Positions 1-7,468 of a stretch of DNA of 64,000 nucleotides are shown in pieces. A model generated the notes under the pieces. It was not told where the DNA came from and ran no database searches. It saw nothing but the letters and a program-made list of their open reading frames with translations. The position numbers and the translations under genes were made by a program. How positions within the stretch are numbered: position 1 is the stretch's first letter; the number at the start of each line of letters is the position of its first letter. This DNA is from JBEKTY01 sp049515555 (lineage in GTDB: Bacteria; Planctomycetota; Planctomycetia; Pirellulales; Thermoguttaceae): positions 21,670 through 85,669 of the forward strand of contig JBEKTY010000051.1 of assembly GCA_049515555.1 (NCBI GenBank). Direction: 5' to 3'.

Positions 1-1496
1 AGCACGGCGGCGAAACCGTCGGCGCGGCGGCTGACGCCCACGCCCATCTCGTTCTGCATGTCGCGGATGCGTGTGCCGGGCGTGTCGAGCTTGACCAGGG
101 TGACGGAGAACTCCCGGCTCTGGCCCTCGTGTTGCACGGTAAGCTTGACGGTTTCGCCGGGTCGATGCAGGCGCAGGGCCGCCACCGCCTCCCGGCGGTT
201 GTGGACCGCCTGGCCGTTGACCTGCGTGATGACGTCCTTGACCTTGAGGCCGGCCTTCTCGGCGGGCGCCTGGGGAATGAGGCCGTCGACCAGTGCGCCG
301 CCCGGGCCGTCGGAGAGCATCGCGCCGAGCTTGCCGCCGGCGGGCGGCACCGCCCGGCGGGGCACGCCCACCACGCCCAGGGCCAGCGGCTTCTCGTCCG
401 GCCCCGGGCTGACCACCCATTGCCCCACGGCCGGGTCGCGGCTCAGCCAGGGCACCACGGGCAGGCCGGCCGCCTCGATCTTCAGCATGGCCACGTCCAA
501 CCCGGCGTGCACGCCGACGAGGCGGGCCTCCAATTGCCGCTGGTCGCTCAGGCGGCAGACGATCTTCCCCTTCAATTCGCTGGCCTTGGTCAGGACCCAG
601 CCGTCCGGGCCGACGACGGTGCCCAACACGGCCTCCTTGCCGTCGCAATCGATGCGGACCACCGAGCGGGCCGCCTCGGCCGCGATCGGCCGCAGCAGGG
701 CCTTGATCGGCTCGGCGTCGCGGTAGGGCAGCCGCGCCTGGGCCACCTCGCCCTTCAGCAATTTTTCCCAGTCACGCGTGAACATATCGACCGGCACGTG
801 CAGGTTCAGCTCGGTCGAGCTGCCGATGCGGCTGTTGATGCCGATCACCTTGCCCTCCAGGTCGAACACCGGGCCGCCGGAATCGCCCGACACGATGGGG
901 CAATCGGTCTGCAGCACGGTTGCCTCGCAGCGCAGCACGCGGCCCACGCGGACCACCGGCGGGCGGTCGGACTGATAGCCCAGCGGATGCCCGACCGTCA
1001 CGCACCAGGAGCCGGGTTTCACCTCGGTCGATCGGCCCCGCTCGACGCACGGCCAGTCGCCCTTGTCGGTGATCTTCATCAGCCCGGCGTCGCTGAAACT
1101 GTTCACTCCCAGCGTGGTTCCCTTGGCGGTCTTGCCGTCGGGGAAGAAGAACGTGACCCGCTGGCCGGGCTGGTGCACGACGTGGCCGGCCGTCATGACC
1201 AGCCCGTCGTGGCTGACGATGACCCCGCTGCCCTGGGCCGGCCCCACCTGGACGGCGACCGTGGCGGGCAGCACGCGGCCGACGACCTGCTTGACCCGCT
1301 CTTCGATGGCCCGCAACTCGCCGAGGTCCTTGGGTGCGGCGATTGGTTCGATCTGCGGCTGAGGCGGCGGACTGCCCCCTTCGGCCGCCCGCAACGTGGC
1401 CGCAGCGGCCGAAACACAGGCCAACACCAACACGAACAGCCACTTCGACGCCCGCGGCCGACGGCGACAGTCCCCTTCAACGGTTGCGTTCCGCAC
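1..1496 (-). CDS. HtrA/DegP-like secreted serine protease with tandem protease modules and PDZ, 3' end outside window
   Basis: The frame is open from a GTG at 1496 (AGGAG at 1506-1510, spacing 9) to the window edge, so about 498 codons are visible. An N-terminal hydrophobic stretch (KWLFVLVLACVSAAAA) is a signal peptide, placing the protein in the periplasm. The first trypsin-like module has a full triad: His in TAGHVV, Asp in SDAGLMKI, Ser in GDSGGP (codons around 875-890). A second protease-like module follows (LGTVVGPDGWVLTKASEL, then GLDVAMLKI) in which the His position is replaced and no GDSGG is seen, so it looks inactive. A PDZ domain (KAGLKVKDVITQVNGQ) follows, with more sequence beyond the edge. 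Known family role: periplasmic quality-control proteolysis. The inactive second module as a substrate-binding or structural unit is inference. Confidence 0.85.
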   Translation of the reverse strand, partial: MRNATVEGDCRRRPRASKWLFVLVLACVSAAAATLRAAEGGSPPPQPQIEPIAAPKDLGELRAIEERVKQVVGRVLPATVAVQVGPAQGSGVIVSHDGLVMTAGHVVHQPGQRVTFFFPDGKTAKGTTLGVNSFSDAGLMKITDKGDWPCVERGRSTEVKPGSWCVTVGHPLGYQSDRPPVVRVGRVLRCEATVLQTDCPIVSGDSGGPVFDLEGKVIGINSRIGSSTELNLHVPVDMFTRDWEKLLKGEVAQARLPYRDAEPIKALLRPIAAEAARSVVRIDCDGKEAVLGTVVGPDGWVLTKASELKGKIVCRLSDQRQLEARLVGVHAGLDVAMLKIEAAGLPVVPWLSRDPAVGQWVVSPGPDEKPLALGVVGVPRRAVPPAGGKLGAMLSDGPGGALVDGLIPQAPAEKAGLKVKDVITQVNGQAVHNRREAVAALRLHRPGETVKLTVQHEGQSREFSVTLVKLDTPGTRIRDMQNEMGVGVSRRADGFAAV

Positions 1497-1652
1497 GGCA
1501 GATTACTCCTCAGTGGGGGGATGTCAGAAGCATAATCGTTGTATTATACCACGCGCCGCGACCGGCATGGGTCGCCCTGACGCAATCCTACCAACTTGCA
1601 TGAATCCCCTAGACTAGTATAATGCCCGTCTAGGAACCAAGTCACATTAGGA

Positions 1653-1733
1653 GCGGGAAAAGGGGACAGGCACCTTTTGTGCGAAGCACCCGAAGGGCCG
1701 TTCCGGCAAAAGGTGCCTGTCCCCTTTTCCCGC
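1653..1733. repeat. REP-like perfect inverted repeat, family R1 copy 1
   Basis: Two perfect 27-bp arms (1653-1679 and 1707-1733) carrying the core GGGGACAGGCACC flank a 27-nt loop. The same family recurs at 23367-23445 and 26335-26415. The element is bracketed by a 10-bp direct repeat AAGTCACATT (1639-1648 and 1735-1744), resembling a target-site duplication. It lies between two divergently transcribed genes. Confidence 0.9.
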
Positions 1734-1777
1734 GAAGTCACATTTCAGCCCACGTACCATAAATGAGGGGTGTTGCC

Positions 1778-3106
1778 ATGTCGGTAAACGAGGGCGTTAC
1801 GTTGAACTCGGTTCGCTGGTTGGAGATCCATCCTTGGTTGAACATTGTGCGGAGCTTCCGGATCGCGGTCTCGCTCCGGGTGCTGGTGCTGGGGGCCTCG
1901 GGCTTCCTGCTGACCCTCTTGGGCTGGTGGTGCATTGCCGGGATGTTTCCCAAAGACTCGCAGGCCGCCAATGCCTGGCAGCGGCTGGGCGGCGACACGT
2001 CCCCCTGGGCGGTGATCGATCACGCGGTCCCCAACCAGCCGTTCCTGCCCGGGGTGCCGGCCACGGCTGGTAATGACGCGGCCGGCCTGCCGGCTGTAGC
2101 CACGTGGCAGCCGCAGGGCGCCTTCTTCGGCAGTTGGGCGCACTTGATCCGCCCGGTCTGGGAGATCTTCACCCAGCCCACCATGACCCTGTCCAGCCTG
2201 GTGTGCCTGATCCTCTCGGCCTTGTGGGGCCTGGCCGTGTGGGCCTTTTTCGGCGGGGCCATTACGCGGATCGCCGCGGTCCAATTGGCCTCCGACGAGC
2301 AGGTCGGCTGGGGCGCCGCCCTGCGCTGGGGCGGCGCCAAGTGGCTGGCCTATTTCGGCGCACCGCTATTCCCCCTCATGGGCATTCTGCTGGCCGCCGT
2401 TCCGCTGCTGATCCTGGGATTGCTGCTCCGCTTCGGGCTGGGCCTGCTGCTGGTCGGACTGGCCTGGCCGGTGGCGCTGCTGGGCGGACTGGTCATGGCC
2501 TTGCTGCTGTTGGGCCTGGTCTTCGGCTGGCCGCTGATGTGGGCCACCATCAGTTGCGAGGGGACCGACGGCTTCGACGCCCTCAGCCGCACCTATGCCT
2601 ACGTCTTCCAGCGGCCGCTACGTTACTTGTTCTACGCCCTGGTCGCGGCCCTGGTCGGCTGGCTGGGCTGGCTGGTCGTCGAGAATTTTGCGGCGGGCGT
2701 AGTTTGGCTCGCCTTGTGGGCGGCAAGCTGGGGCAGCGGCGCCGAACGCTGGAAGGATATCGCCTCCGGAATGACCGCCGGCGGAGAGCCGTTGTCCGGC
2801 ATGACATACGCCGGCACCTGCCTGATCTTCTTCTGGTCGGGCTGCGTAAAATGGCTCGCCGCCGGCTACCTGTACGGCTATTTCTGGACCGCCGCCACAG
2901 CCATCTATTTCCTGCTTCGCCGCGACGTGGATGCCACCGAGCTGGACGAGGTGTTCCTCGAGGCGGACCGCAGCGAGCAGGATTACGCCCTGCCGCCGTT
3001 GGCCACGGACCAGGCGGGCGCCCCGCAGGTGGCCGAACCCCCGCCCGCCCCGCCCGCCGGCGACCAGCCGAGCCCGCCCAGCGCCGAGCCAAAGCCCGGC
3101 GCTTAA
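1778..3106 (+). CDS. Multi-pass membrane protein of unknown function
   Basis: 442 residues. ATG 1778 is preferred over the in-frame ATG 1763 because GAGGGG at 1764-1769 is well placed for it. The protein has a cytosolic-looking N-terminus, a first hydrophobic segment (LRVLVLGASGFLLTLLGWW), and then at least five more membrane segments, including a long pair of hydrophobic helices around residues 195-255. The soluble C-terminus is rich in Pro and Ala (PPPAPPAGDQPSPPS). No catalytic motif is recognisable. Proteins of this look are common in planctomycetes next to unrelated genes. It stands alone here, followed at once by repeat R2, so no operon context helps. Confidence 0.8.
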   Translation: MSVNEGVTLNSVRWLEIHPWLNIVRSFRIAVSLRVLVLGASGFLLTLLGWWCIAGMFPKDSQAANAWQRLGGDTSPWAVIDHAVPNQPFLPGVPATAGNDAAGLPAVATWQPQGAFFGSWAHLIRPVWEIFTQPTMTLSSLVCLILSALWGLAVWAFFGGAITRIAAVQLASDEQVGWGAALRWGGAKWLAYFGAPLFPLMGILLAAVPLLILGLLLRFGLGLLLVGLAWPVALLGGLVMALLLLGLVFGWPLMWATISCEGTDGFDALSRTYAYVFQRPLRYLFYALVAALVGWLGWLVVENFAAGVVWLALWAASWGSGAERWKDIASGMTAGGEPLSGMTYAGTCLIFFWSGCVKWLAAGYLYGYFWTAATAIYFLLRRDVDATELDEVFLEADRSEQDYALPPLATDQAGAPQVAEPPPAPPAGDQPSPPSAEPKPGA

Positions 3107-3111
3107 CACCT

Positions 3112-3230
3112 TTAGCCGGGATTATTCACGAGGCTTGTAGTGACCCGATTTATCGGGTCTAGAGGGCGTGAACAGGTCAAGGACCGCATGAATGCGGTCA
3201 CTACGAACGATTGGTGAATAATCCGGGTTA
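3112..3230. repeat. MITE-like element, family R2 copy 1
   Basis: A 119-bp element with TTA ends and inverted termini (CCGGGATTATTCAC and GTGAATAATCCGGG). It contains internal palindromes ACCCGATTTATCGGGT and ACCGCATGAATGCGGT. Near-identical copies lie at 16624-16743 and 30705-30822. Its right-hand TTA (3228-3230) doubles as the TAA stop codon of the minus-strand PII gene. No coding capacity, so it is non-autonomous. Confidence 0.9.
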
Positions 3231-3575
3231 GACGGCGCCGGGCCCCCGGCGGCCATCGTGGATCTCGATCGCCTCGATGGCCGGCAGGATGAAGATCTTG
3301 CCGTCGCCGATGTTGCCCTCGGGCCCGGTGCGGGCCACGTTGATGATCGTGCTCAGCGTTCGATCCAGGAAATCGTCGTTGACCACGATCTCCAGCGCGA
3401 TCTTCCGCAGCAGCGTGGTGGTGTATTCGTGGCCGCGGTACATTTCGGTCCGCCCCCGTTGCCGCCCGTACCCCTGGGCATCGCACACCGTCAGCCGGCT
3501 GACGGCCATCTTCTCCAGCGCCTCGCGGACGGCGTTCAACTTGGTCGGCTGAATTATGGCGATCACCAGTTTCAC
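3228..3575 (-). CDS. glnB: Nitrogen regulatory protein P-II
   Basis: 115 residues from GTG 3575 (GGAG eight bases upstream), giving the canonical PII start VKLVIAIIQP. The protein senses ATP/ADP, 2-oxoglutarate and, through uridylylation, glutamine, and then regulates glutamine synthetase or AmtB-type targets. The T-loop is intact: GYGRQRGRTEMYRGHEY, with the Tyr equivalent to the uridylylated Tyr51 in the RGHEY motif. The C-terminal signature GNIGDGKIFILPAIEAIEI is also present. No amtB, glnA or glnD lies beside it, so GlnB versus GlnK cannot be decided. The stop codon is supplied by the terminal TTA of repeat R2, and upstream sits inverted repeat R4. Confidence 0.93.
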   Translation of the reverse strand: MKLVIAIIQPTKLNAVREALEKMAVSRLTVCDAQGYGRQRGRTEMYRGHEYTTTLLRKIALEIVVNDDFLDRTLSTIINVARTGPEGNIGDGKIFILPAIEAIEIHDGRRGPGAV

Positions 3576-3640
3576 GCCACGGTCTCCACAGCTCCAGGCC
3601 GATTGCGGGAGTCTGAAAATGCAGGGTAGGCCAGGCGGAG

Positions 3641-3728
3641 TGGTAGGGTGGGACAAGCGCAGCGCAGTCCCACCATGGAATCCCTTGTAATCTTGGTGGG
3701 ACTGCGCCGGGCTTGTCCCACCCTACCA
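3641..3728. repeat. Inverted repeat family R4 copy 1 (GGTAGGGTGGGACAAGC)
   Basis: Arms starting TGGTAGGGTGGGACAAGC at 3641 and ending GCTTGTCCCACCCTACCA at 3728 pair almost perfectly, with an inner pairing CAGTCCCACCA / TGGTGGGACTG. It lies in the upstream region of the PII gene. A related copy is at 10295-10377. Confidence 0.85.
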
Positions 3729-3944
3729 CCCATTCGTGCCTCGGCGAGGTAGCGTTTCATCCCATTATAAATTTCCGGCCCTCCACAACTACTTAGAATA
3801 GCGGCTCGGCGGGCGGAAACAAGCCCGGGTGAGCCGCTGCTCAAAAGCCGGCTTGGTCCCCCCCGGCCCATCGGGTATAACGGATTGCCTGGCATGTCTT
3901 GGCAACGGGAGGTAATCGATTGTTATCGCAATGGAGTGGTTTTC

Positions 3945-4007
3945 ATGGCATTCTGCATCGTCGTTATCGCAACGGAGTGGTTTTCATGCGTAATCGTCGC
4001 GGGTTAG
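3945..4007 (+). CDS. Possible 20-codon leader ORF overlapping the dsbD start
   Basis: ATG 3945 has a GGAG upstream and encodes 20 residues ending at TAG 4005, which overlaps the first codons of the next gene in another frame. Its initiation region (TTATCGCAATGGAGTGGTTTTC) is duplicated 41 bases downstream as the initiation region of dsbD. This could be a leader peptide coupled to dsbD translation, or only a by-product of the duplication. Confidence 0.3.
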   Translation: MAFCIVVIATEWFSCVIVAG

Positions 4008-5854
4008 TCTTTATTGGGGGGGTACTGGTCGGCCTGGCGGCCATGGTTTCGGCCGGCGGGGGACAGGAGCCGCCGGGGGCTCTGCCTTCGGCCGGCGATC
4101 CGGCGCTGGGCCTGCCGGGGCATCAGGCGGAGTCGCAGGGGCAGCCGCTGGCGGTTCGCGCCGGCTTTACCGCGCCGGCGGCCAATGGCCGAGTTGAACT
4201 GAGGGTTACGGCCACGATCCAGAGCGGCTGGCACATCTATTCCGTGACCCAGGCCGCGGGCGGCCCGATGGCCACGAAAATCTCGCTCGATCCATCTGGC
4301 GGATCGCGGTTGATCGGCCCGATTCAGGTCTCCCCGCCGCCGGATAAGAAAGAGCAGCCGGTGTTCGGCAAGGGCTTCATCGCCGAGACCCACGAGGGCA
4401 CGGTGACCTGGTCGGCGCCGATCGAATTGCCCGCGGGGGCCGAGCCGGGCAAGCTGGCGGTGCGTGGCCTGCTTTCGGCCCAGGCCTGCCTGGGCGACGA
4501 GCGGTGCGAGCAGCGGGAAGTGCCCTTCACGGCCACCCTGGGGGGCAATCCGCCGCCGGCCGGGGCCGAGCCGGGCCGGATGCCAGTGCCACCCGGTACA
4601 AGCACTGGCCGGATGCCAGTGCCACCCGCTGGCCTCGACCTCAGCCAGCTTGGCGTGCTCCTGGCCCTGGCCTTTGCCGGCGGACTGATCCTCAACGTCA
4701 TGCCCTGCGTGCTGCCGGTGATCAGTCTGAAGATCCTGTCCTTCCTGGAGCAAGGCGGCCAGAGCCGCGGCCGGGTGTTCGCGCTGAACGTGTGGTACTG
4801 CGTGGGACTGATGTCGTACTTCGTGCTGCTGGCCGTGCTGGCCACTGCGCCCAGCCTGCGATTGAGCTGGGGCGAGCAGTTCACGCTGCCCTGGTTCAAA
4901 GTGGCCCTGACCGCCCTGGTATTCGCCATGGCCCTGAGTTTCCTGGGGGTGTGGGAGATTCCGATTCCGGGCTTCATGGGCCGGGGCGGGGCCAGCGCGC
5001 TCCAAGCCCGCGAGGGCGCCAGCGGGGCGTTCTTCAAGGGCGTGTTCGCCACGTTGTTGGCCACGCCGTGCAGCGGACCCCTGCTGGGCCCGATCTTCGG
5101 CCACCTGCTCGGGCAGCCGCCGCAGTTGGTCTACGGGGTGTTCGTCGCCATGGGGCTGGGCATGGCCTCTCCGTACCTGGTGCTGGGTGCATTCCCCGGT
5201 CTGTTGCGGTTCCTGCCCAAGCCCGGGGCGTGGATGGAGGTCGTCCAGCAGCTCATGGCCTTCCTGCTCCTGGCCACCGTGGTGTACCTGTTCTTTACCA
5301 TGGCCCCGCAATACTTCGTGCCCACGCTGGCCCTGCTGGTCGGGGTATGGTTCGGCGCCTGGCTGGTGGGCCGGACGCCATTGACGGCCGGCCCGCTGTG
5401 GCGGGCCGCCGCCTGGGCCACCGCCGCCGCGACGATCGCCTTAGTGGGCAGCCTGGCCTTCACCCTGCTCCTGCTCGAGCCCAAGCTGGCCTGGCAGCCC
5501 TATTCGCCCGAGGCCCTGGCCAAGGCCCGGCGGGAAGGAAAAACCGTCATGGTCGATTTCAGCGCCCATTGGTGCCCCACCTGCCTGTGGAACCTCAAGA
5601 CCTCCGTCGAGACCGAACCCGTGCAACAGCTCGTCGAGAGAAACGGCGTGCTGCCGCTCTTGGCCGACTGGACCGACCGCTCGCCGATGATCAAGCAGGC
5701 CTTGAACGAGCTCGGCTGCGACTCGATCCCGCAGTTGGTAATCTACGCCGGCGGCCGGCCCGGCGAAAAGCCGAAGATCCTCTCCGACTTGATTACCCAG
5801 GGCCAGGTGCTCGAGGCCCTGAAAGAAGCCGGGCCGTCGCGCAGTCGGAATTAA
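3986..5854 (+). CDS. dsbD: DsbD-type thiol:disulfide interchange protein
   Basis: 622 residues from ATG 3986, with GGAG just upstream. It moves electrons from cytosolic thioredoxin across the inner membrane to periplasmic proteins. The order is: signal peptide (about residues 1-30); DsbD-alpha-like domain (about 60-190, with a cysteine pair in ACLGDERC); a Pro-rich linker; a CcdA/DsbD membrane core from about 215 with transmembrane cysteines in VMPCVLP and ATPCSGP; and a C-terminal thioredoxin domain with active site WCPTC in DFSAHWCPTC. The linker repeats GRMPVPP twice, encoded by a DNA repeat (CCGGATGCCAGTGCCACCC) that looks like an intergenic repeat captured in frame. The gene follows a duplicated initiation region and stands alone. 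Confidence 0.93.
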   Translation: MRNRRGLVFIGGVLVGLAAMVSAGGGQEPPGALPSAGDPALGLPGHQAESQGQPLAVRAGFTAPAANGRVELRVTATIQSGWHIYSVTQAAGGPMATKISLDPSGGSRLIGPIQVSPPPDKKEQPVFGKGFIAETHEGTVTWSAPIELPAGAEPGKLAVRGLLSAQACLGDERCEQREVPFTATLGGNPPPAGAEPGRMPVPPGTSTGRMPVPPAGLDLSQLGVLLALAFAGGLILNVMPCVLPVISLKILSFLEQGGQSRGRVFALNVWYCVGLMSYFVLLAVLATAPSLRLSWGEQFTLPWFKVALTALVFAMALSFLGVWEIPIPGFMGRGGASALQAREGASGAFFKGVFATLLATPCSGPLLGPIFGHLLGQPPQLVYGVFVAMGLGMASPYLVLGAFPGLLRFLPKPGAWMEVVQQLMAFLLLATVVYLFFTMAPQYFVPTLALLVGVWFGAWLVGRTPLTAGPLWRAAAWATAAATIALVGSLAFTLLLLEPKLAWQPYSPEALAKARREGKTVMVDFSAHWCPTCLWNLKTSVETEPVQQLVERNGVLPLLADWTDRSPMIKQALNELGCDSIPQLVIYAGGRPGEKPKILSDLITQGQVLEALKEAGPSRSRN

Positions 5855-5884
5855 CCGGTTGGCGCGTTGCGAATAGCGAATGCC

Positions 5885-6010
5885 GGTCCCCTCTCCCTCC
5901 GGGAGAGGGCTAGGGTGAGGGCTGTTGCCCGAAGCGGCACGTTGCCTTGCTCTTGCGACTTCCGCAATGCCCTCACCCCCGGCCCCTCTCCCAGATGGAG
6001 AGGGGAGATC
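5885..6010. repeat. Dispersed inverted repeats of the CTCTCCCTCCGGGAGAG type
   Basis: CCCTCTCCCTCCGGGAGAGGG at 5888-5908, followed by GGGTGAGGGC, pairs with GCCCTCACCCCCGGCCCCTCTCCC near 5968-5990. Related units occur at 16598-16835, 21836-21952 and 56263-56302. It fills the convergent spacer between dsbD and purM and could act as a transcription terminator in both directions (inference). Confidence 0.8.
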
Positions 6011-6056
6011 GGTGCGCGGGCCCCACCCTGCGAACTCGCCCCCACCCAACCCTGGT

Positions 6057-7118
6057 TTACGCTCCGACCACGCCCCGGGGGCCTTTCGCGGCCCGGCCGA
6101 TCAGCCAGTTCTCGATGCCCAGGTGCGTCAACTGGCTACGAATGCTCTCGGCATAGAAGGGGGCCACGACCAGCACCAGGCCGATGCCCATGTTGAACAC
6201 CTGGTCCATCTCGGAGAGCTCGACGCCGCCCAGCCGCTGGAGCCAGGTGAACACCGGCGGCACGGGCCAACTGCCGCGGTCGATGCTGATCTGGACGCCC
6301 TGGGGCACGATGCGGGCCAGGTTCTCGTGCAGGCCCCCGCCGGTGATGTGGGCGATGCCGTGTACCACGTTCTTCACCCGGTAGTAGGCCAACACCTGGC
6401 GGACCGGGCGGACGTAGATTCGCGTGGGCGTTAGCAAGGCCGCACCGACCGTCGCGCCCAGCTCTTCCACGAAATCGCCCACGCCCAGCCCGGCCAGCTC
6501 GAAGACGATCTTCCGGGCCAGGCTGTAGCCGTTGGAGTGCAGCCCGGTGGAGGCCAGGCCCAGAACGAGGTCGCCGGCTTCGATCCGCGAGCCGTCCAGC
6601 ACCTGCTTCCGCGGCACGACGCCCACGCAGAACCCTGCCAGGTCGTAATCGCCGGGTGCGTACAGGTCGGGCAGAATGGCCGTCTCGCCGCCCAACAGGG
6701 CGCAGTCGGCCTCGATGCAGCCGGCCGATACCCCCTCGACGATCTGCTCCAGCAGATCCGGATCGTCCTTGGGCATGGCCACGTAATCCAGAAACAGCAG
6801 CGGCTCGGCCCCGCAGCATAGGGCATCGTTGACGCTCATGGCCACCAGGTCGATGCCCACGGTGTCGTGCTTTCCGGCGGCGATGGCCACCTTCAGCTTG
6901 GTGCCCACGCCGTCGGTGCAGGCCACCAGCACCGGGTCGCGGTATTTCCGGGCGAAGAGGCGATTCTTGAAGTCCAGGCGGAACAGGCCGGCAAACCCGC
7001 CCTCCAGCGGCAGCACCCGCGGCGTGTACGTCCGCGCCAGCAGCCGCGGCAGCCGGGCCATCGACTGGCGATACACCTCCAGATCGACGCCGGCGTCCTT
7101 ATAGGTCACTTTGGCCAT
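6057..7118 (-). CDS. purM: Phosphoribosylformylglycinamidine cyclo-ligase (AIR synthetase)
   Basis: 353 residues, the usual length. It catalyses the ATP-dependent ring closure of FGAM to AIR in purine biosynthesis, in the cytosol. The N-terminus is MAKVTYKDAGVDLEVY. Diagnostic motifs are ACTDGVGTKLKVA, GIDLVAMSVNDALCCGAEPL, ALLGGETAILPDLY, GLASTGLHSNGYSLAR and HITGGGLHENLARIVP, all typical of PurM. The start at ATG 7118 matches the family N-terminus. No other pur genes are adjacent, as is common in planctomycetes. Confidence 0.97.
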   Translation of the reverse strand: MAKVTYKDAGVDLEVYRQSMARLPRLLARTYTPRVLPLEGGFAGLFRLDFKNRLFARKYRDPVLVACTDGVGTKLKVAIAAGKHDTVGIDLVAMSVNDALCCGAEPLLFLDYVAMPKDDPDLLEQIVEGVSAGCIEADCALLGGETAILPDLYAPGDYDLAGFCVGVVPRKQVLDGSRIEAGDLVLGLASTGLHSNGYSLARKIVFELAGLGVGDFVEELGATVGAALLTPTRIYVRPVRQVLAYYRVKNVVHGIAHITGGGLHENLARIVPQGVQISIDRGSWPVPPVFTWLQRLGGVELSEMDQVFNMGIGLVLVVAPFYAESIRSQLTHLGIENWLIGRAAKGPRGVVGA

Positions 7119-7141
7119 TTCTTATTACCGTAGCCGGTGCG

Positions 7142-7267
7142 GGGTAACCGTGCACGCGCCCGCCCCAAGGTGGCAGGCACACTCCGTGTGCCGTCCGCTG
7201 AAGCGGAGAAAATACGGCGGACGGCACACGGAGTGTGCCTGCTATGTTCCAGGCCGTGAACCGTTAC
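7142..7267. repeat. MITE-like element, family R3 copy 1
   Basis: A roughly 126-bp element. The core is a perfect 26-bp inverted repeat (7173-7198 with 7217-7242, GGCACACTCCGTGTGCC core), surrounded by outer inverted ends (GGTAACCGTGCACG and CCGTGAACCGTTACC). The second copy, with similar flanks, is at 60126-60238. It lies in the 350-bp spacer between the divergent purM and lipoprotein genes. The rest of that spacer shows no gene. Confidence 0.85.
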
Positions 7268-7468
7268 CAGTGCGGGACCGAGCCGTATTCTAATCGGTAG
7301 CGGCGCGCCTGGAAACCGGGGGGCACCTTGACAGGTCACTGGAAAGTTGCAGAATTGGGCACTGGAAACGGCCTTATTTTTCCTCAGACTCCGCGAAAAT
7401 CCGCCCTTCACAGTCCCGCAAGGCCCAGGCGGTATTTGGCAAGAGTCGAATTGTACAAGGAGAGTTGC

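Noticed and set aside
772..1443. 223-codon minus-strand frame ending at 772
   Set aside because: It is one base out of phase with the frame that encodes GDSGGP (PHRVGRF instead of IVSGDSGGP), so it is a shadow.
129..1535. 468-codon open frame on the + strand
   Set aside because: It is the reverse-frame shadow of the HtrA-like gene; composition and motifs support the minus strand.
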